Shown: positions 10,110-18,198 of the stretch, piece by piece
Numbering within the stretch: position 1 is the first letter of the stretch
How the letters are laid out: each line of letters opens with the position of its first letter
Assembly (NCBI GenBank): GCA_965214305.1
Contig: OZ243949.1
Coordinates: 2,418,001 to 2,482,000 of the forward strand
From: Azophilus sp965214305
GTDB lineage: Bacteria; Pseudomonadota; Gammaproteobacteria; Pseudomonadales; Azotimanducaceae
Reading direction: 5' to 3'
Length of the DNA: 64,000 bases
Notes under the pieces: generated by a model
Told to the model about the DNA's origin: nothing
What the model saw: the letters and a program-made list of their open reading frames with translations, nothing else
Database searches by the model: none
Position numbers and translations under genes: made by a program

Positions 10110-10580
10110 ATGCCAAGACGCCGAGTCGTTGCGAAACGGGAAGTCCTCCCGGATCCCAAGTACCACAATCAAACCGTTGCCAAGTTCATCAACCATGTCA
10201 TGGTGAGCGGTAAGAAATCCGTCGCGGAACGCATTGTCTACGGTGCGCTTTCCCGCATTGAGGAGCGAGACAAGGTCGATCCGGTGGAGACCTTCGAGAA
10301 GGCGCTCGAAGCGGTGGCGCCCTTTGTCGAGGTTAAGTCCAGACGCGTGGGTGGTGCTACTTATCAGGTTCCGGTTGAAGTTCGTGACTCGCGTCGACAG
10401 GCGCTAGCCATGCGCTGGCTTGTTGATTGCGCCCGCTCCCGGAACGAGAAAACCATGGCGTTGCGGTTGGCCGGGGAACTGATGGACGCGGCCCAGGGTC
10501 GCGGCACTGCGGTGAAGCGGCGCGAGGATACCCACCGTATGGCGGAAGCCAACCGGGCCTTCGCACACTACCGCTTCTAA
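10110..10580 (+). CDS. rpsG: 30S ribosomal protein S7
   Basis: S7 nucleates assembly of the 30S head and contacts E-site tRNA. The 156 residues have the usual length, with VKSRRVGGATYQVPVEVR and the terminal RMAEANRAFAHYRF. A ribosome binding site AAGGAG precedes ATG 10110. The 148-base spacer after rpsL contains a CCCCG/CGGGG hairpin (about 10064-10083). In E. coli S7 represses translation from the rpsL-rpsG spacer; an equivalent site here is plausible but not shown. Confidence 0.98.
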   Translation: MPRRRVVAKREVLPDPKYHNQTVAKFINHVMVSGKKSVAERIVYGALSRIEERDKVDPVETFEKALEAVAPFVEVKSRRVGGATYQVPVEVRDSRRQALAMRWLVDCARSRNEKTMALRLAGELMDAAQGRGTAVKRREDTHRMAEANRAFAHYRF

Positions 10581-10622
10581 AGCCAAATTTAGATTCCCCT
10601 CGGGTGTACATGGAGAGCGTCG

Positions 10623-12716
10623 ATGGCTCGTGAAACTCCCATTAATCGATACCGCAATATCGGCATCGTAGCGCATGTGGACGCTGGTAAAACCACCACC
10701 AGCGAGCGCGTTCTGTTCTATACCGGCCTTTCCTACAAGATTGGCGAGGTACACGATGGTGCCGCTGTTATGGACTGGATGGAGCAGGAACAGGAAAGGG
10801 GTATCACCATCACCTCCGCCGCAACCACCTGTTTTTGGCAGGGGATGAACCAACAGTTTGAGCGACATCGAATCAACATCATCGATACGCCCGGCCATGT
10901 CGATTTCACCATTGAAGTTGAACGCAGCTTGCGCGTACTTGATGGCGCTGTCGTTGTCTTCTGTGGTACCTCGGGGGTGGAGCCGCAATCGGAGACAGTT
11001 TGGCGGCAAGCTAACCGATACGAAGTGCCACGCATCGTCTTTGTGAACAAGATGGACCGCGCCGGTGCCGATTTCTTGCGCGTTGTGGGTCAGATCGAAA
11101 ATCGCCTGGGCGCCAATCCGGTGCCGGTGCAGCTGGCCGTGGGTGCGGAGGAGAACTTTAAGGGTGTCGTCGATCTTGTCCGTATGAAGGCACTTTACTG
11201 GAACGACCAGGATCAGGGTTTGACCTACGATTTGGTTGATATCCCGGAAGCCATGCGCCCGGAAGCTGAACATTGGCGCGAGAAGATGGTCGAGACCGCC
11301 GCCGAAGCGACCGAGGAGTTGATGGATAAGTACCTGGAGGAGGATGACCTATCCGAAGACGATATCCGTACCGGCCTACGCCTGCGCACACTGGCCAATG
11401 AAATTGTCCCGGCACTGTGCGGCTCAGCGTTCAAGAATAAGGGTGTGCAGGCCATGCTTGATGCGGTGATCGACTATCTGCCCAACCCCACCGAGGTCAA
11501 GGCCATTGAAGGCGTATTGGAAGACGGCGAGACCCGGGCAACAAGAATATCCGACGACGAGGAACCCTTCTCCGCATTGGCGTTCAAAATTGCCACCGAT
11601 CCCTTCGTCGGCACACTCACTTTTTTCCGTGCCTATTCCGGTGTTCTTAATTCCGGGGACCAGATATACAACCCTGTTAAGGGCCGGCGGGAAAGGATCG
11701 GCCGAATGGTGCAGATGCACTCAAACCACCGCAACGAGATCAAGGAAGTGCGGGCTGGCGATATAGCAGCGGCTATCGGTCTTAAGGATGTGACCACCGG
11801 CGATACACTCTGCACGCGCAACGATCCCATCACATTGGAACGCATGGAGTTTCCGGAGCCGGTCATTTCCGTGGCCGTTGAACCCAAGTCGATTCCGGAT
11901 CAAGAAAAAATGTCCGTCGCCCTGTCCAAGCTCGCCCAAGAAGACCCATCGTTTCGCGTGGCAACCGACGAGGAGTCTGGGCAAACCATTATTTCGGGCA
12001 TGGGTGAATTGCATCTGGATATTATTGTTGATCGCATGAAGCGTGAATTCAAAGTCGAAGCCAATATCGGCAAACCCCAGGTGGCTTATCGCGAGACCAT
12101 TCGCAACAGTATCCAAGCCGAGGGCCGGTTTGTGCGACAAACAGGTGGCCGGGGGCAGTACGGGCATGTTTGGCTGAAGGTCGAGCCCTATCAAAATGGC
12201 GACGATCACTACGAGTTTGTCGATGAAATCGTCGGCGGTGTGGTGCCCCGGGAGTACATTCCCGCGGTGGACAAGGGCATACAGCAACAAATGCAAAATG
12301 GTGTGCTGGCGGGTTATCCGCTCATTGATCTGCGTGCCACCCTGTATGACGGCTCGTTTCACGAGGTTGATTCGTCGGAAATGGCATTTCGCATCGCAGG
12401 CTCAATGGCCTTGCGAGAAGCGGCGCTCAAGGCACAGCCGGTACTCCTGGAGCCGATTATGGGCGTTGAGGTGGTTACGCCGGAAGATTACATGGGGGAT
12501 GTGGTGGGTGACCTTAGCCGGCGGCGCGGCATAATCGCCGGTATGGATGAAAATCCGGCTGGCAAAATCATCCGCGCCGATGTGCCGCTATCGGAGATGT
12601 TTGGCTACTCGACGGACCTCCGTTCCGCCACCCAGGGGCGGGCCACCTACACGATGGAGTTTGCGAAATATGCCGAAGTGCCCGAGCGCATCGCCGAAGG
12701 CATTATCAACCGATAG
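10623..12716 (+). CDS. fusA: Elongation factor G
   Basis: EF-G, the GTPase that drives ribosomal translocation; 697 residues, full length. The G domain has the P-loop AHVDAGKTT (about residues 17-25), DTPGHVDF and NKMD. Domains II to V follow, with the family motifs QEDPSFRVATDEESGQTIIS and GGVVPREYIPAVDKG. It lies 42 bases after rpsG. In most gammaproteobacteria tufA comes next; here no EF-Tu gene follows, only a 336-base non-coding stretch with a repeat and the S10 promoter. Confidence 0.99.
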   Translation: MARETPINRYRNIGIVAHVDAGKTTTSERVLFYTGLSYKIGEVHDGAAVMDWMEQEQERGITITSAATTCFWQGMNQQFERHRINIIDTPGHVDFTIEVERSLRVLDGAVVVFCGTSGVEPQSETVWRQANRYEVPRIVFVNKMDRAGADFLRVVGQIENRLGANPVPVQLAVGAEENFKGVVDLVRMKALYWNDQDQGLTYDLVDIPEAMRPEAEHWREKMVETAAEATEELMDKYLEEDDLSEDDIRTGLRLRTLANEIVPALCGSAFKNKGVQAMLDAVIDYLPNPTEVKAIEGVLEDGETRATRISDDEEPFSALAFKIATDPFVGTLTFFRAYSGVLNSGDQIYNPVKGRRERIGRMVQMHSNHRNEIKEVRAGDIAAAIGLKDVTTGDTLCTRNDPITLERMEFPEPVISVAVEPKSIPDQEKMSVALSKLAQEDPSFRVATDEESGQTIISGMGELHLDIIVDRMKREFKVEANIGKPQVAYRETIRNSIQAEGRFVRQTGGRGQYGHVWLKVEPYQNGDDHYEFVDEIVGGVVPREYIPAVDKGIQQQMQNGVLAGYPLIDLRATLYDGSFHEVDSSEMAFRIAGSMALREAALKAQPVLLEPIMGVEVVTPEDYMGDVVGDLSRRRGIIAGMDENPAGKIIRADVPLSEMFGYSTDLRSATQGRATYTMEFAKYAEVPERIAEGIINR

Positions 12717-12819
12717 ACGCACCCGCTTGCGCGATCGTACCGGATTCAACCCAACATCCAAATGGAGCCCATCGTCTTAATCCGCAACGTTGGAATCGAT
12801 AACCTCCGCTTGGACGTTC

Positions 12820-12900
12820 CTGTGTTGGTTTGAGGATTCCCTTGGTTTTGGACGCTGCGCCGGCTGTGGCGTCCCGTGGTCGAAAAATTCAAACTGCGGC
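12820..12900 (+). repeat. Dispersed palindromic repeat, copy 1 (tufA position)
   Basis: This segment contains GTCGAAAAATTCAAACTGCG-like sequence (around 12878-12898, with CGTCCCGTGGT before it). It matches copies at 30342-30420 and, inverted, 45459-45532. The best copy starts GTATCAGTTTG and ends CAAACTGCGATAC, so the element has inverted ends. This copy is the most diverged at its left end. It fills the gap between fusA and the S10 promoter; no other coding sequence is visible in 12717-13052. Confidence 0.65.
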
Positions 12901-12923
12901 ATTACCCCCTTTGGATTCGGCTA

Positions 12924-12952
12924 TTGCGGCACCGGAGCGGCATCTGTAGAAT
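12924..12952 (+). promoter_or_regulatory. S10 operon promoter
   Basis: TTGCGG (12924-12929), 17 bases, TAGAAT (12947-12952). This is the same pair of hexamers and the same spacing as the str promoter at 9518. Transcription would begin near 12959, giving a leader of about 95 bases before rpsJ. Confidence 0.7.
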
Positions 12953-12957
12953 CTGCC

Positions 12958-13030
12958 CTCCCGATTTTCGGGGGTTCTTTAACAGGAGAGCACTCAACCC
13001 GGTCAGCGGGCTGGATTGAGTGGTTTTTTT
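12958..13030 (+). promoter_or_regulatory. S10 leader with attenuator-like hairpin
   Basis: A short hairpin CCCGA/TCGGG (about 12959-12975) is followed by a larger one: 12991-13004 pairs with 13009-13022 (CACTCAA with TTGAGTG at the base, one mismatch, two wobbles), then TTTTTTT at 13024-13030. This is the shape of an intrinsic terminator 23 bases before rpsJ. In E. coli, L4 with NusA stalls RNA polymerase at such a hairpin in the S10 leader. Structure is seen; L4 control is inferred. Confidence 0.6.
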
Positions 13031-13052
13031 AGAGGTTTTGGAGACCGTTTTG

Positions 13053-13364
13053 GTGCAGAACCAGCGCATTCGTATACGCTTAAAGGCGTTCGATCACAAA
13101 TTGATCGATGTCTCTACCCAAGAGATCATCGAAACGGCGAGGCGTACCGGTGCCCAAGTGAAAGGGCCCATTCCCCTGCCAACGCGCAAGGAACGGTTTA
13201 CCGTGCTTATCTCGCCGCACGTCAATAAGGATGCCCGCGACCAGTACGAGATCCGAACCCACAAACGTCTCCTGGATATTCTTGAGCCCACCGAAAAAAC
13301 CGTGGATGCGCTGATGAAGCTCGATCTCGCGGCGGGTGTGGAAGTGCAGATTAGTTTGAACTAA
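13053..13364 (+). CDS. rpsJ: 30S ribosomal protein S10
   Basis: S10 is a 30S head protein and a partner of NusB in antitermination. The start is GTG 13053, giving MQNQRIRIRLKAFDHKLIDV, which matches the E. coli N-terminus; the longer frame from 13020 would begin inside the leader T-tract. The 103 residues include GPIPLPTRKERFTVLISPHV. A terminator-like hairpin follows directly, separating rpsJ from rplC. Confidence 0.96.
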   Translation: MQNQRIRIRLKAFDHKLIDVSTQEIIETARRTGAQVKGPIPLPTRKERFTVLISPHVNKDARDQYEIRTHKRLLDILEPTEKTVDALMKLDLAAGVEVQISLN

Positions 13365-13368
13365 AGAG

Positions 13369-13394
13369 CGCTGGCCTTTTGGCTGGCGTTTTTT
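13369..13394 (+). terminator. Intrinsic-terminator-like hairpin between rpsJ and rplC
   Basis: CGCTGGCC (13369-13376), loop TTTT, GGCTGGCG (13381-13388), then TTTTTT (13389-13394). Eight base pairs including two wobbles plus a T-run make a textbook intrinsic terminator. It lies five bases after the rpsJ stop, in the middle of what is normally one operon. I see no convincing promoter between it and rplC, so partial termination or antitermination is likely. Confidence 0.7.
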
Positions 13395-13519
13395 GTGCGC
13401 AAGGTGTCGCAGGGCTCCGATGGGGAGTCGTTGGAACACATCTCTAGACCCCGCTGCTCTGTGCAATGAAGCATGGGCGCGTGGTCTTGACCATTGCAAA
13501 TCTTGCCAAGGGAATGACC

Positions 13520-14161
13520 ATGGCTATTGGCCTCGTAGGCAGAAAAAGCGGTATGACGCGGGTTTTTACCGAGGCGGGTGCCTCTGTGCCCGTTACCGTT
13601 ATCGAGGTTGAGCCGAATCGCGTCGTGCAAATCAAAACGCCGGAATCCGATGGCTACACCGCGATTCAGGTTACCACTGGTGGGCGGACGCGGCTGCAGA
13701 AGCCATTGGCGGGTCATTTTGCCAAGGCGGGTGCCGGGGCGGGGCGCGGCCTCTGGGAATTTCGTGTTGATACCGTTGACGATGCTTGGAGTCCGGGGTC
13801 GGAAATTGGCGTCGATTTGTTCGAGGTCGGCCAGAAGGTCGATGTGCGGGGGATTTCCAAGGGCAAGGGTTATGCGGGAACGATCAAACGCTGGAATTTC
13901 CGCGGCCAAGACAATTCGCATGGCAACTCGATTTCACATCGAGCACCCGGCTCCATCGGCCAGTGCCAGACCCCGGGGCGAGTGTTCAAAGGCAAAAAGA
14001 TGGCTGGCCAGCTCGGCAATACGCGCGTAACCACCCAGAACTTGGAAATCGTATGTATCGATACGGAGCGCAACCTGCTGCTGATTAAGGGCTCTGTACC
14101 CGGCCCCGCAGGCGGTGACGTGCGGGTGCTGCCCGCGATCAAAGCGGATGCTCGGTCATGA
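13520..14161 (+). CDS. rplC: 50S ribosomal protein L3
   Basis: L3 is an early assembly protein that reaches the peptidyl transferase centre. ATG 13520 is preferred: MAIGLVGRKSGMTRVFTEAG matches the family start and AAGGGA lies six bases upstream; earlier in-frame starts at 13466 and 13514 are less likely. The 213 residues carry SKGKGYAGTIKRWNF and TPGRVFKGKKMAGQ. The spacer from rpsJ is 155 bases and includes a terminator-like hairpin. It overlaps rplD by ATGA. Confidence 0.97.
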   Translation: MAIGLVGRKSGMTRVFTEAGASVPVTVIEVEPNRVVQIKTPESDGYTAIQVTTGGRTRLQKPLAGHFAKAGAGAGRGLWEFRVDTVDDAWSPGSEIGVDLFEVGQKVDVRGISKGKGYAGTIKRWNFRGQDNSHGNSISHRAPGSIGQCQTPGRVFKGKKMAGQLGNTRVTTQNLEIVCIDTERNLLLIKGSVPGPAGGDVRVLPAIKADARS

Positions 14162-14760
14162 ATTTGCCTGTACGGCCCGAGGGCAGCATCGAGGTGTCGG
14201 CAGAGGCCTTCGCCCGGGAGTTCAATGAACCCTTGGTGCATCAGGTGGTTACTGCCTATTTGGCGGGTGCCCGCCAAGGTTCCCGAGCACAAAAATCGCG
14301 CTCTGAACGGCGTGGTGGTGGGCGTAAGCCCTGGCGCCAAAAGGGCACCGGGCGGGCTCGGGCGGGCAGCATTCGCAGCCCCATTTGGCGCGGCGGTGGT
14401 GTTACTTTTGCCGCCCAATCCCAGAACCATGCGCAAAAGGTGAATCGTAAGATGTATCGTGGTGCGCTGCGCTGCATCCTCTCCGAGCTGATTCGCCAGA
14501 ACCGCCTGCTGGCCCTTGAATCCTTCCGCTTAGATAGCCCTAGGACCAAGGCCCTTGTCCAAAAACTCAAAGAACTCGAATTGAAAAATGTGCTCATCGT
14601 TTCTGAAGAGGTCGATGAAAATCTATTCCTTGCCGCACGCAATCTCAAACAGGTCGATGTCTTGGATGTCAGTGCGGTTGATCCGATTAGCCTGATTCGC
14701 CGCGACAATCTACTGATAACCGTAGCGGCCCTAAAAGAGCTCGAAGAGGCCCTGACGTGA
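14158..14760 (+). CDS. rplD: 50S ribosomal protein L4
   Basis: L4 lines the peptide exit tunnel and, in E. coli, represses the S10 operon. The 200 residues have the conserved tunnel loop RRGGGRKPWRQKGTGRARAG (about residues 51-70) and IRSPIWRGGGVTF. Its ATG overlaps the rplC stop (ATGA), which implies translational coupling. The presence of an attenuator-like leader upstream of rpsJ makes L4 the natural candidate regulator. Confidence 0.97.
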   Translation: MNLPVRPEGSIEVSAEAFAREFNEPLVHQVVTAYLAGARQGSRAQKSRSERRGGGRKPWRQKGTGRARAGSIRSPIWRGGGVTFAAQSQNHAQKVNRKMYRGALRCILSELIRQNRLLALESFRLDSPRTKALVQKLKELELKNVLIVSEEVDENLFLAARNLKQVDVLDVSAVDPISLIRRDNLLITVAALKELEEALT

Positions 14761-15053
14761 ACGCTGAACGTCTCTACAACGTGCTGCTTGAGCCGCATAT
14801 TTCGGAAAAGGGTTCCATACTCGGCGATAAGAGTAATCAGTACGCATTCAAAGTCGCCCCGAACGCAACCAAGGCGGAAATCAAGCTGGCCGTCGAGGAA
14901 ATTTTCGGAGTAAAAGTGCAGGGTGTTTCCACGCTGAATGTACGCGGTAAGGTCAAACGTTCCTGGCGGGGTCTTTCCAAAAAGAAAAATTGGAAGAAAG
15001 CCTATGTTCGGGTCGCCTCCGGTCAAGAACTTGATTACATGGTGGCGGACTGA
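14757..15053 (+). CDS. rplW: 50S ribosomal protein L23
   Basis: L23 sits at the exit of the peptide tunnel, where trigger factor and SRP dock. The 98 residues start MNAERLYNVLLEPHISEKGS, with LNVRGKVKRSWRG in the long loop. It starts at GTG 14757, overlapping the rplD stop as GTGA, and ends overlapping rplB as TGATG. Confidence 0.96.
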   Translation: MNAERLYNVLLEPHISEKGSILGDKSNQYAFKVAPNATKAEIKLAVEEIFGVKVQGVSTLNVRGKVKRSWRGLSKKKNWKKAYVRVASGQELDYMVAD

Positions 15054-15880
15054 TGGCGGTCCTTAAAGCAAAACCAACCTCGCCGGGACGGCGTTTCGTC
15101 ATCCAGGTGGTTAACCCCGATCTGCACTGCGGTAAGCCGCACAAAGGTCTCATCGACAGCAAGAGCAATTCCGGCGGTCGCAACAATATTGGCCGCATCA
15201 CCACGCGGCATCGGGGCGGGGGGCACAAGCGTCACTATCGCGTTATCGATTTCAAGCGCAACAAGGATGGGGTTTCGGCAGTGGTGGAGCGTCTTGAGTA
15301 CGACCCGAATCGGTCGGCACATATTGCCCTGCTCAAATACGCCGACGGTGAACGTCGCTATATCATTGCGCCCAAGGGTTTGCGGGCTGGCGACCCAGTG
15401 CAAAGCGGCGGCAGTGCACCCATCCGTCCGGGCAATGCCATGTCATTGCGCAATGTCCCGGTGGGCAGCGTTGTCCACTGTGTGGAATTAAAACCCGGCA
15501 AGGGTGCCCAACTGGCACGCAGCGCTGGCACCTCTGCCCAATTGGTGGCGCGGGATGGGGTTTATGCGACGCTGCGGCTAAAATCCGGCGAAATGCGGCG
15601 CATTCGTACCGAATGTCGGGCTACTCTGGGGGAGGTGGGCAACAGTGAGCACAATCTTCGGTCGCTTGGCAAGGCAGGCGCCAAGCGTTGGCGCGGTGTG
15701 CGGCCGACGGTGCGTGGCGTTGCCATGAATCCGGTTGACCATCCACACGGCGGCGGCGAGGGCAAAAGCTCCGGCGGCCGGCATCCGGTTACGCCTTGGG
15801 GTGTTCCCACCAAGGGACATAAAACCCGCAATAATAAACGCACCGACAAATTGATTGTGCGGCGCCGAGGTAGGAGATAG
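15053..15880 (+). CDS. rplB: 50S ribosomal protein L2
   Basis: L2 is needed for subunit association and peptidyl transfer. The 275-residue protein has GRITTRHRGGGHKRHYRVID, the C-terminal VRGVAMNPVDHPHGGGEGK with the conserved histidine, and the basic tail. The start codon overlaps the rplW stop by one base (TGATG). Confidence 0.98.
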   Translation: MAVLKAKPTSPGRRFVIQVVNPDLHCGKPHKGLIDSKSNSGGRNNIGRITTRHRGGGHKRHYRVIDFKRNKDGVSAVVERLEYDPNRSAHIALLKYADGERRYIIAPKGLRAGDPVQSGGSAPIRPGNAMSLRNVPVGSVVHCVELKPGKGAQLARSAGTSAQLVARDGVYATLRLKSGEMRRIRTECRATLGEVGNSEHNLRSLGKAGAKRWRGVRPTVRGVAMNPVDHPHGGGEGKSSGGRHPVTPWGVPTKGHKTRNNKRTDKLIVRRRGRR

Positions 15881-15883
15881 GCG

Positions 15884-16159
15884 ATGTCGAGGTCGTTGCG
15901 CAAGGGCCCATTCGTGGATTTGCACCTGATGAAAAAGGTGGAGAGCGCGATCCGTAATAACGAGAAGCGTCCGATTAGAACTTGGTCGCGCCGCTCCATG
16001 ATTCTGCCCGATATGGTCGGATTGACAATCGCCGTGCATAACGGTCGGCAACATATTCCGATCTATATCAATGAAGAGATGGTCGGGCACAAACTGGGCG
16101 AGTTCGCGCCGACCCGCACCTACCGGGGCCACGCCGCGGATCGCAAGGCGCGACGGTAA
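15884..16159 (+). CDS. rpsS: 30S ribosomal protein S19
   Basis: S19 is in the 30S head, contacting S13 and 23S bridges. The 91 residues begin MSRSLRKGPFVDLHLMKKVE and contain the conserved WSRRSMILPDMVG and GHKLGEFAPTRTYRGH. It follows rplB after three bases. A 110-base AT-richer gap follows, longer than usual before rplV. Confidence 0.97.
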   Translation: MSRSLRKGPFVDLHLMKKVESAIRNNEKRPIRTWSRRSMILPDMVGLTIAVHNGRQHIPIYINEEMVGHKLGEFAPTRTYRGHAADRKARR

Positions 16160-16269
16160 TGCCGTCGAACGCTATAGCAGGTAAAAATTGCATAATGCAC
16201 ATAATGCATCAATATAACCGTCCAAGCTTGCCGTTTCGCCGGGTAGGGTTGCCGTCCTTTTAGAGATAA

Positions 16270-16608
16270 ATGGGAATGCAGATCAGTGCAACGGCAAAAA
16301 GGCTCCGGATTTCGCCGCGCAAGGCGCGGTTGGTCGTTGATCTGGTGCGCGGACTACCGGTGAGCACCGCGCTCGATGTGCTGTCCTTTAGCACTCAGAA
16401 AGGTGCGGCTTTGGTGCGCAAGGTGATCGAGTCGGCTATCGCCAATGCGGAAATCAACGAAAATGCGGATATCGATGAATTAAAAATCGCGGAGATCTAC
16501 GTTAACAAGGGGGTCACCATGAAGCGGATCAAACCACGCGCCAAGGGTCGCGCCGACCGCATATTCAAGCGCAGTTGCCACGTCACCGTGACTGTCACGG
16601 ACGAGTAG
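16270..16608 (+). CDS. rplV: 50S ribosomal protein L22
   Basis: L22 lines the exit tunnel with L4. The 112 residues contain RISPRKARLVVDLVRGLPVS and the tunnel hairpin MKRIKPRAKGRADRIFKR. ATG 16270 or the ATG two codons later (16276) could be the start; the upstream TTTTAGAGATAAAT gives only a weak ribosome binding site. The 110-base spacer from rpsS holds an AT-rich stretch with repeated TAATGCA (16192-16210). It might contain an internal promoter, but no spacing fits well. Confidence 0.94.
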   Translation: MGMQISATAKRLRISPRKARLVVDLVRGLPVSTALDVLSFSTQKGAALVRKVIESAIANAEINENADIDELKIAEIYVNKGVTMKRIKPRAKGRADRIFKRSCHVTVTVTDE

Positions 16609-16614
16609 CTTGCT

Positions 16615-17265
16615 ATGGGGCAAAAAGTACATCCTGTTGGTATTCGGCTTGGTATCGTCAAAGACCACGCTTCAATTTGGTATGCGGATCGCAAGAACTA
16701 CGCACGGTACTTGCTGAACGACCTTGAAGTGCGCGATTACCTGCGTAAGCGGCTTGCCCAAGCTTCGGTCAGCCGTATTGGTATCGAACGGCCCGCACAA
16801 ACGGCTCGCATCACCATCCATACGGCGCGACCGGGTATCGTGATCGGTAAAAAGGGTGAGGACGTGGATCGGCTGCGTCAGCGCCTAGTGGAGATGATGG
16901 GCGTTCCGGTACACGTCAACATCGAGGAGATTCGCAAACCGGAACTGGATGCGTATTTGGTTGCTCAGAATGTCGCGCAGCAACTTGAGCGTCGAGTGCA
17001 ATTCCGCCGCGCCATGCGCCGCGTGATTCAAAATGCCATGCGACTTGGCGCCAAAGGCGTCAAAGTTCGTGTTGCCGGACGACTCGGTGGTGCGGAAATC
17101 GCCCGCTCGGAGGTGTACCACGAAGGTCGCGTGCCTCTGCATACGCTACGCGCCGATATCGACTATGCGACTTTCGAAGCCCAAACCACTTATGGCGTAC
17201 TCGGCATTAAGGTTTGGATTTTCAAAGGGGAAATTTTCGCATCCGGAGAACAGGCGGCGGCCTGA
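16615..17265 (+). CDS. rpsC: 30S ribosomal protein S3
   Basis: S3 forms part of the mRNA entry tunnel and its helicase. The 216 residues begin MGQKVHPVGIRLGIVKDHAS, with the KH domain motif ARPGIVIGKKGEDVDRLR (about residues 76-93) and the C-terminal YHEGRVPLHTLRADIDYATF. Six bases separate it from rplV. The C-terminus is a little shorter than in E. coli. Confidence 0.97.
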   Translation: MGQKVHPVGIRLGIVKDHASIWYADRKNYARYLLNDLEVRDYLRKRLAQASVSRIGIERPAQTARITIHTARPGIVIGKKGEDVDRLRQRLVEMMGVPVHVNIEEIRKPELDAYLVAQNVAQQLERRVQFRRAMRRVIQNAMRLGAKGVKVRVAGRLGGAEIARSEVYHEGRVPLHTLRADIDYATFEAQTTYGVLGIKVWIFKGEIFASGEQAAA

Positions 17266-17315
17266 TTGGCTGAGGCTGACAGGGCTGCTGTCCTTAAAAC
17301 ACTGGGTTTATAAAG

Positions 17316-17729
17316 ATGTTGCAACCGTCGAGAACCAAATATAGGAAACAGCAAAAAGGGCGTAACCGGGGTTTGGCTCTTCGCGGCAGCCGCGTCAGCT
17401 TTGGCGAATATGGCCTTAAGGCGGTTGGTCGGGGACGGTTGACCTCTAGGCAGATTGAAGCCGGTCGACGGGCGATGACCCGGCACATTCGTCGTGGCGG
17501 TAAAGTCTGGATAAGGGTTTTTCCCGATAAACCCATCACCAAAAAACCTTTGGAGGTGCGCCAGGGTAAGGGCAAGGGCGGTGTTGAGTACTGGGTGTCG
17601 CTGATACAACCGGGCCGCGTGATTTATGAAATCGCCGGTGTTTCCGAAGACGTTGCGCGGCGCGCCTTTGATTTGGCTGGTGCCAAGTTGCCGTTCGCAA
17701 CCACCTTTGCCAAGAGAGCGGCGATCTGA
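17316..17729 (+). CDS. rplP: 50S ribosomal protein L16
   Basis: L16 contacts A-site tRNA on the 50S subunit. The 137 residues start MLQPSRTKYRKQQKGRNRGL and include EAGRRAMTRHIRRGGKVWIR, which carries the arginine hydroxylated in some species. It lies 50 bases after rpsC, and its last base overlaps the rpmC start (TGATG). Confidence 0.97.
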   Translation: MLQPSRTKYRKQQKGRNRGLALRGSRVSFGEYGLKAVGRGRLTSRQIEAGRRAMTRHIRRGGKVWIRVFPDKPITKKPLEVRQGKGKGGVEYWVSLIQPGRVIYEIAGVSEDVARRAFDLAGAKLPFATTFAKRAAI

Positions 17730-17920
17730 TGAATGCAACGGAATTACGGGCGCTCGGTGATGCCGAGTTGCGAGGGGAGTTACTGAAATTGCGCAAGCAA
17801 CATTTCAATCTGCGCATGCAGTGTGCGAGCGGGCAATTAGGTCAAACGCATCTTTTAGAGGAGACCCGCCGGGATATCGCACGGGTCAAAACAGTCATGC
17901 GGGAGCAGGCGAGTGGTTGA
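17729..17920 (+). CDS. rpmC: 50S ribosomal protein L29
   Basis: L29 is a small helical protein at the tunnel exit. The 63 residues form two helices: ELRALGDAELRGELLKLRKQ, then HLLEETRRDIARVKTVMREQ. Start ATG 17729 overlaps the rplP stop, and the 3' end overlaps rpsQ by eight bases. Its place between rplP and rpsQ is the standard order. Confidence 0.95.
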   Translation: MNATELRALGDAELRGELLKLRKQHFNLRMQCASGQLGQTHLLEETRRDIARVKTVMREQASG

Positions 17921-18185
17921 TGACAAGCAAGGCGCGGTAAAGCGTAGTCTCGCTGGCGTTGTAACCAGTGATCGAATGGACAAGACGATTGCCGTGCGCG
18001 TTGAGCGGATCGTGCAGCATCCGGTGTACGGCAAGATCATCCGACGTACCACCCGGTTGCACGCGCATGACGAACGTAACGAGGCGCGGATTGGTGACCG
18101 GGTGACAATCGAAGAGTGTCGACCGATTTCAAAGACTAAATCTTGGCGGCTGCGCGGCGTCGACGAACGCGCAGCTATGGGATAG
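17913..18185 (+). CDS. rpsQ: 30S ribosomal protein S17
   Basis: S17 is an OB-fold primary binding protein of 16S rRNA. The 90 residues have LAGVVTSDRMDKTIAVRVER and HPVYGKIIRRTTRLHAHDE. It starts at GTG 17913 inside the end of rpmC; no better start gives the conserved N-terminus. Confidence 0.95.
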   Translation: MVDDKQGAVKRSLAGVVTSDRMDKTIAVRVERIVQHPVYGKIIRRTTRLHAHDERNEARIGDRVTIEECRPISKTKSWRLRGVDERAAMG

Positions 18186-18198
18186 GAGCCGGATCGAA

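Noticed and set aside
16160..16269. Internal promoter before rplV
   Set aside because: TTGCAT and TATAAC occur but are 19 bases apart and the surrounding repeats of TAATGCA make chance likely; left as a remark only.
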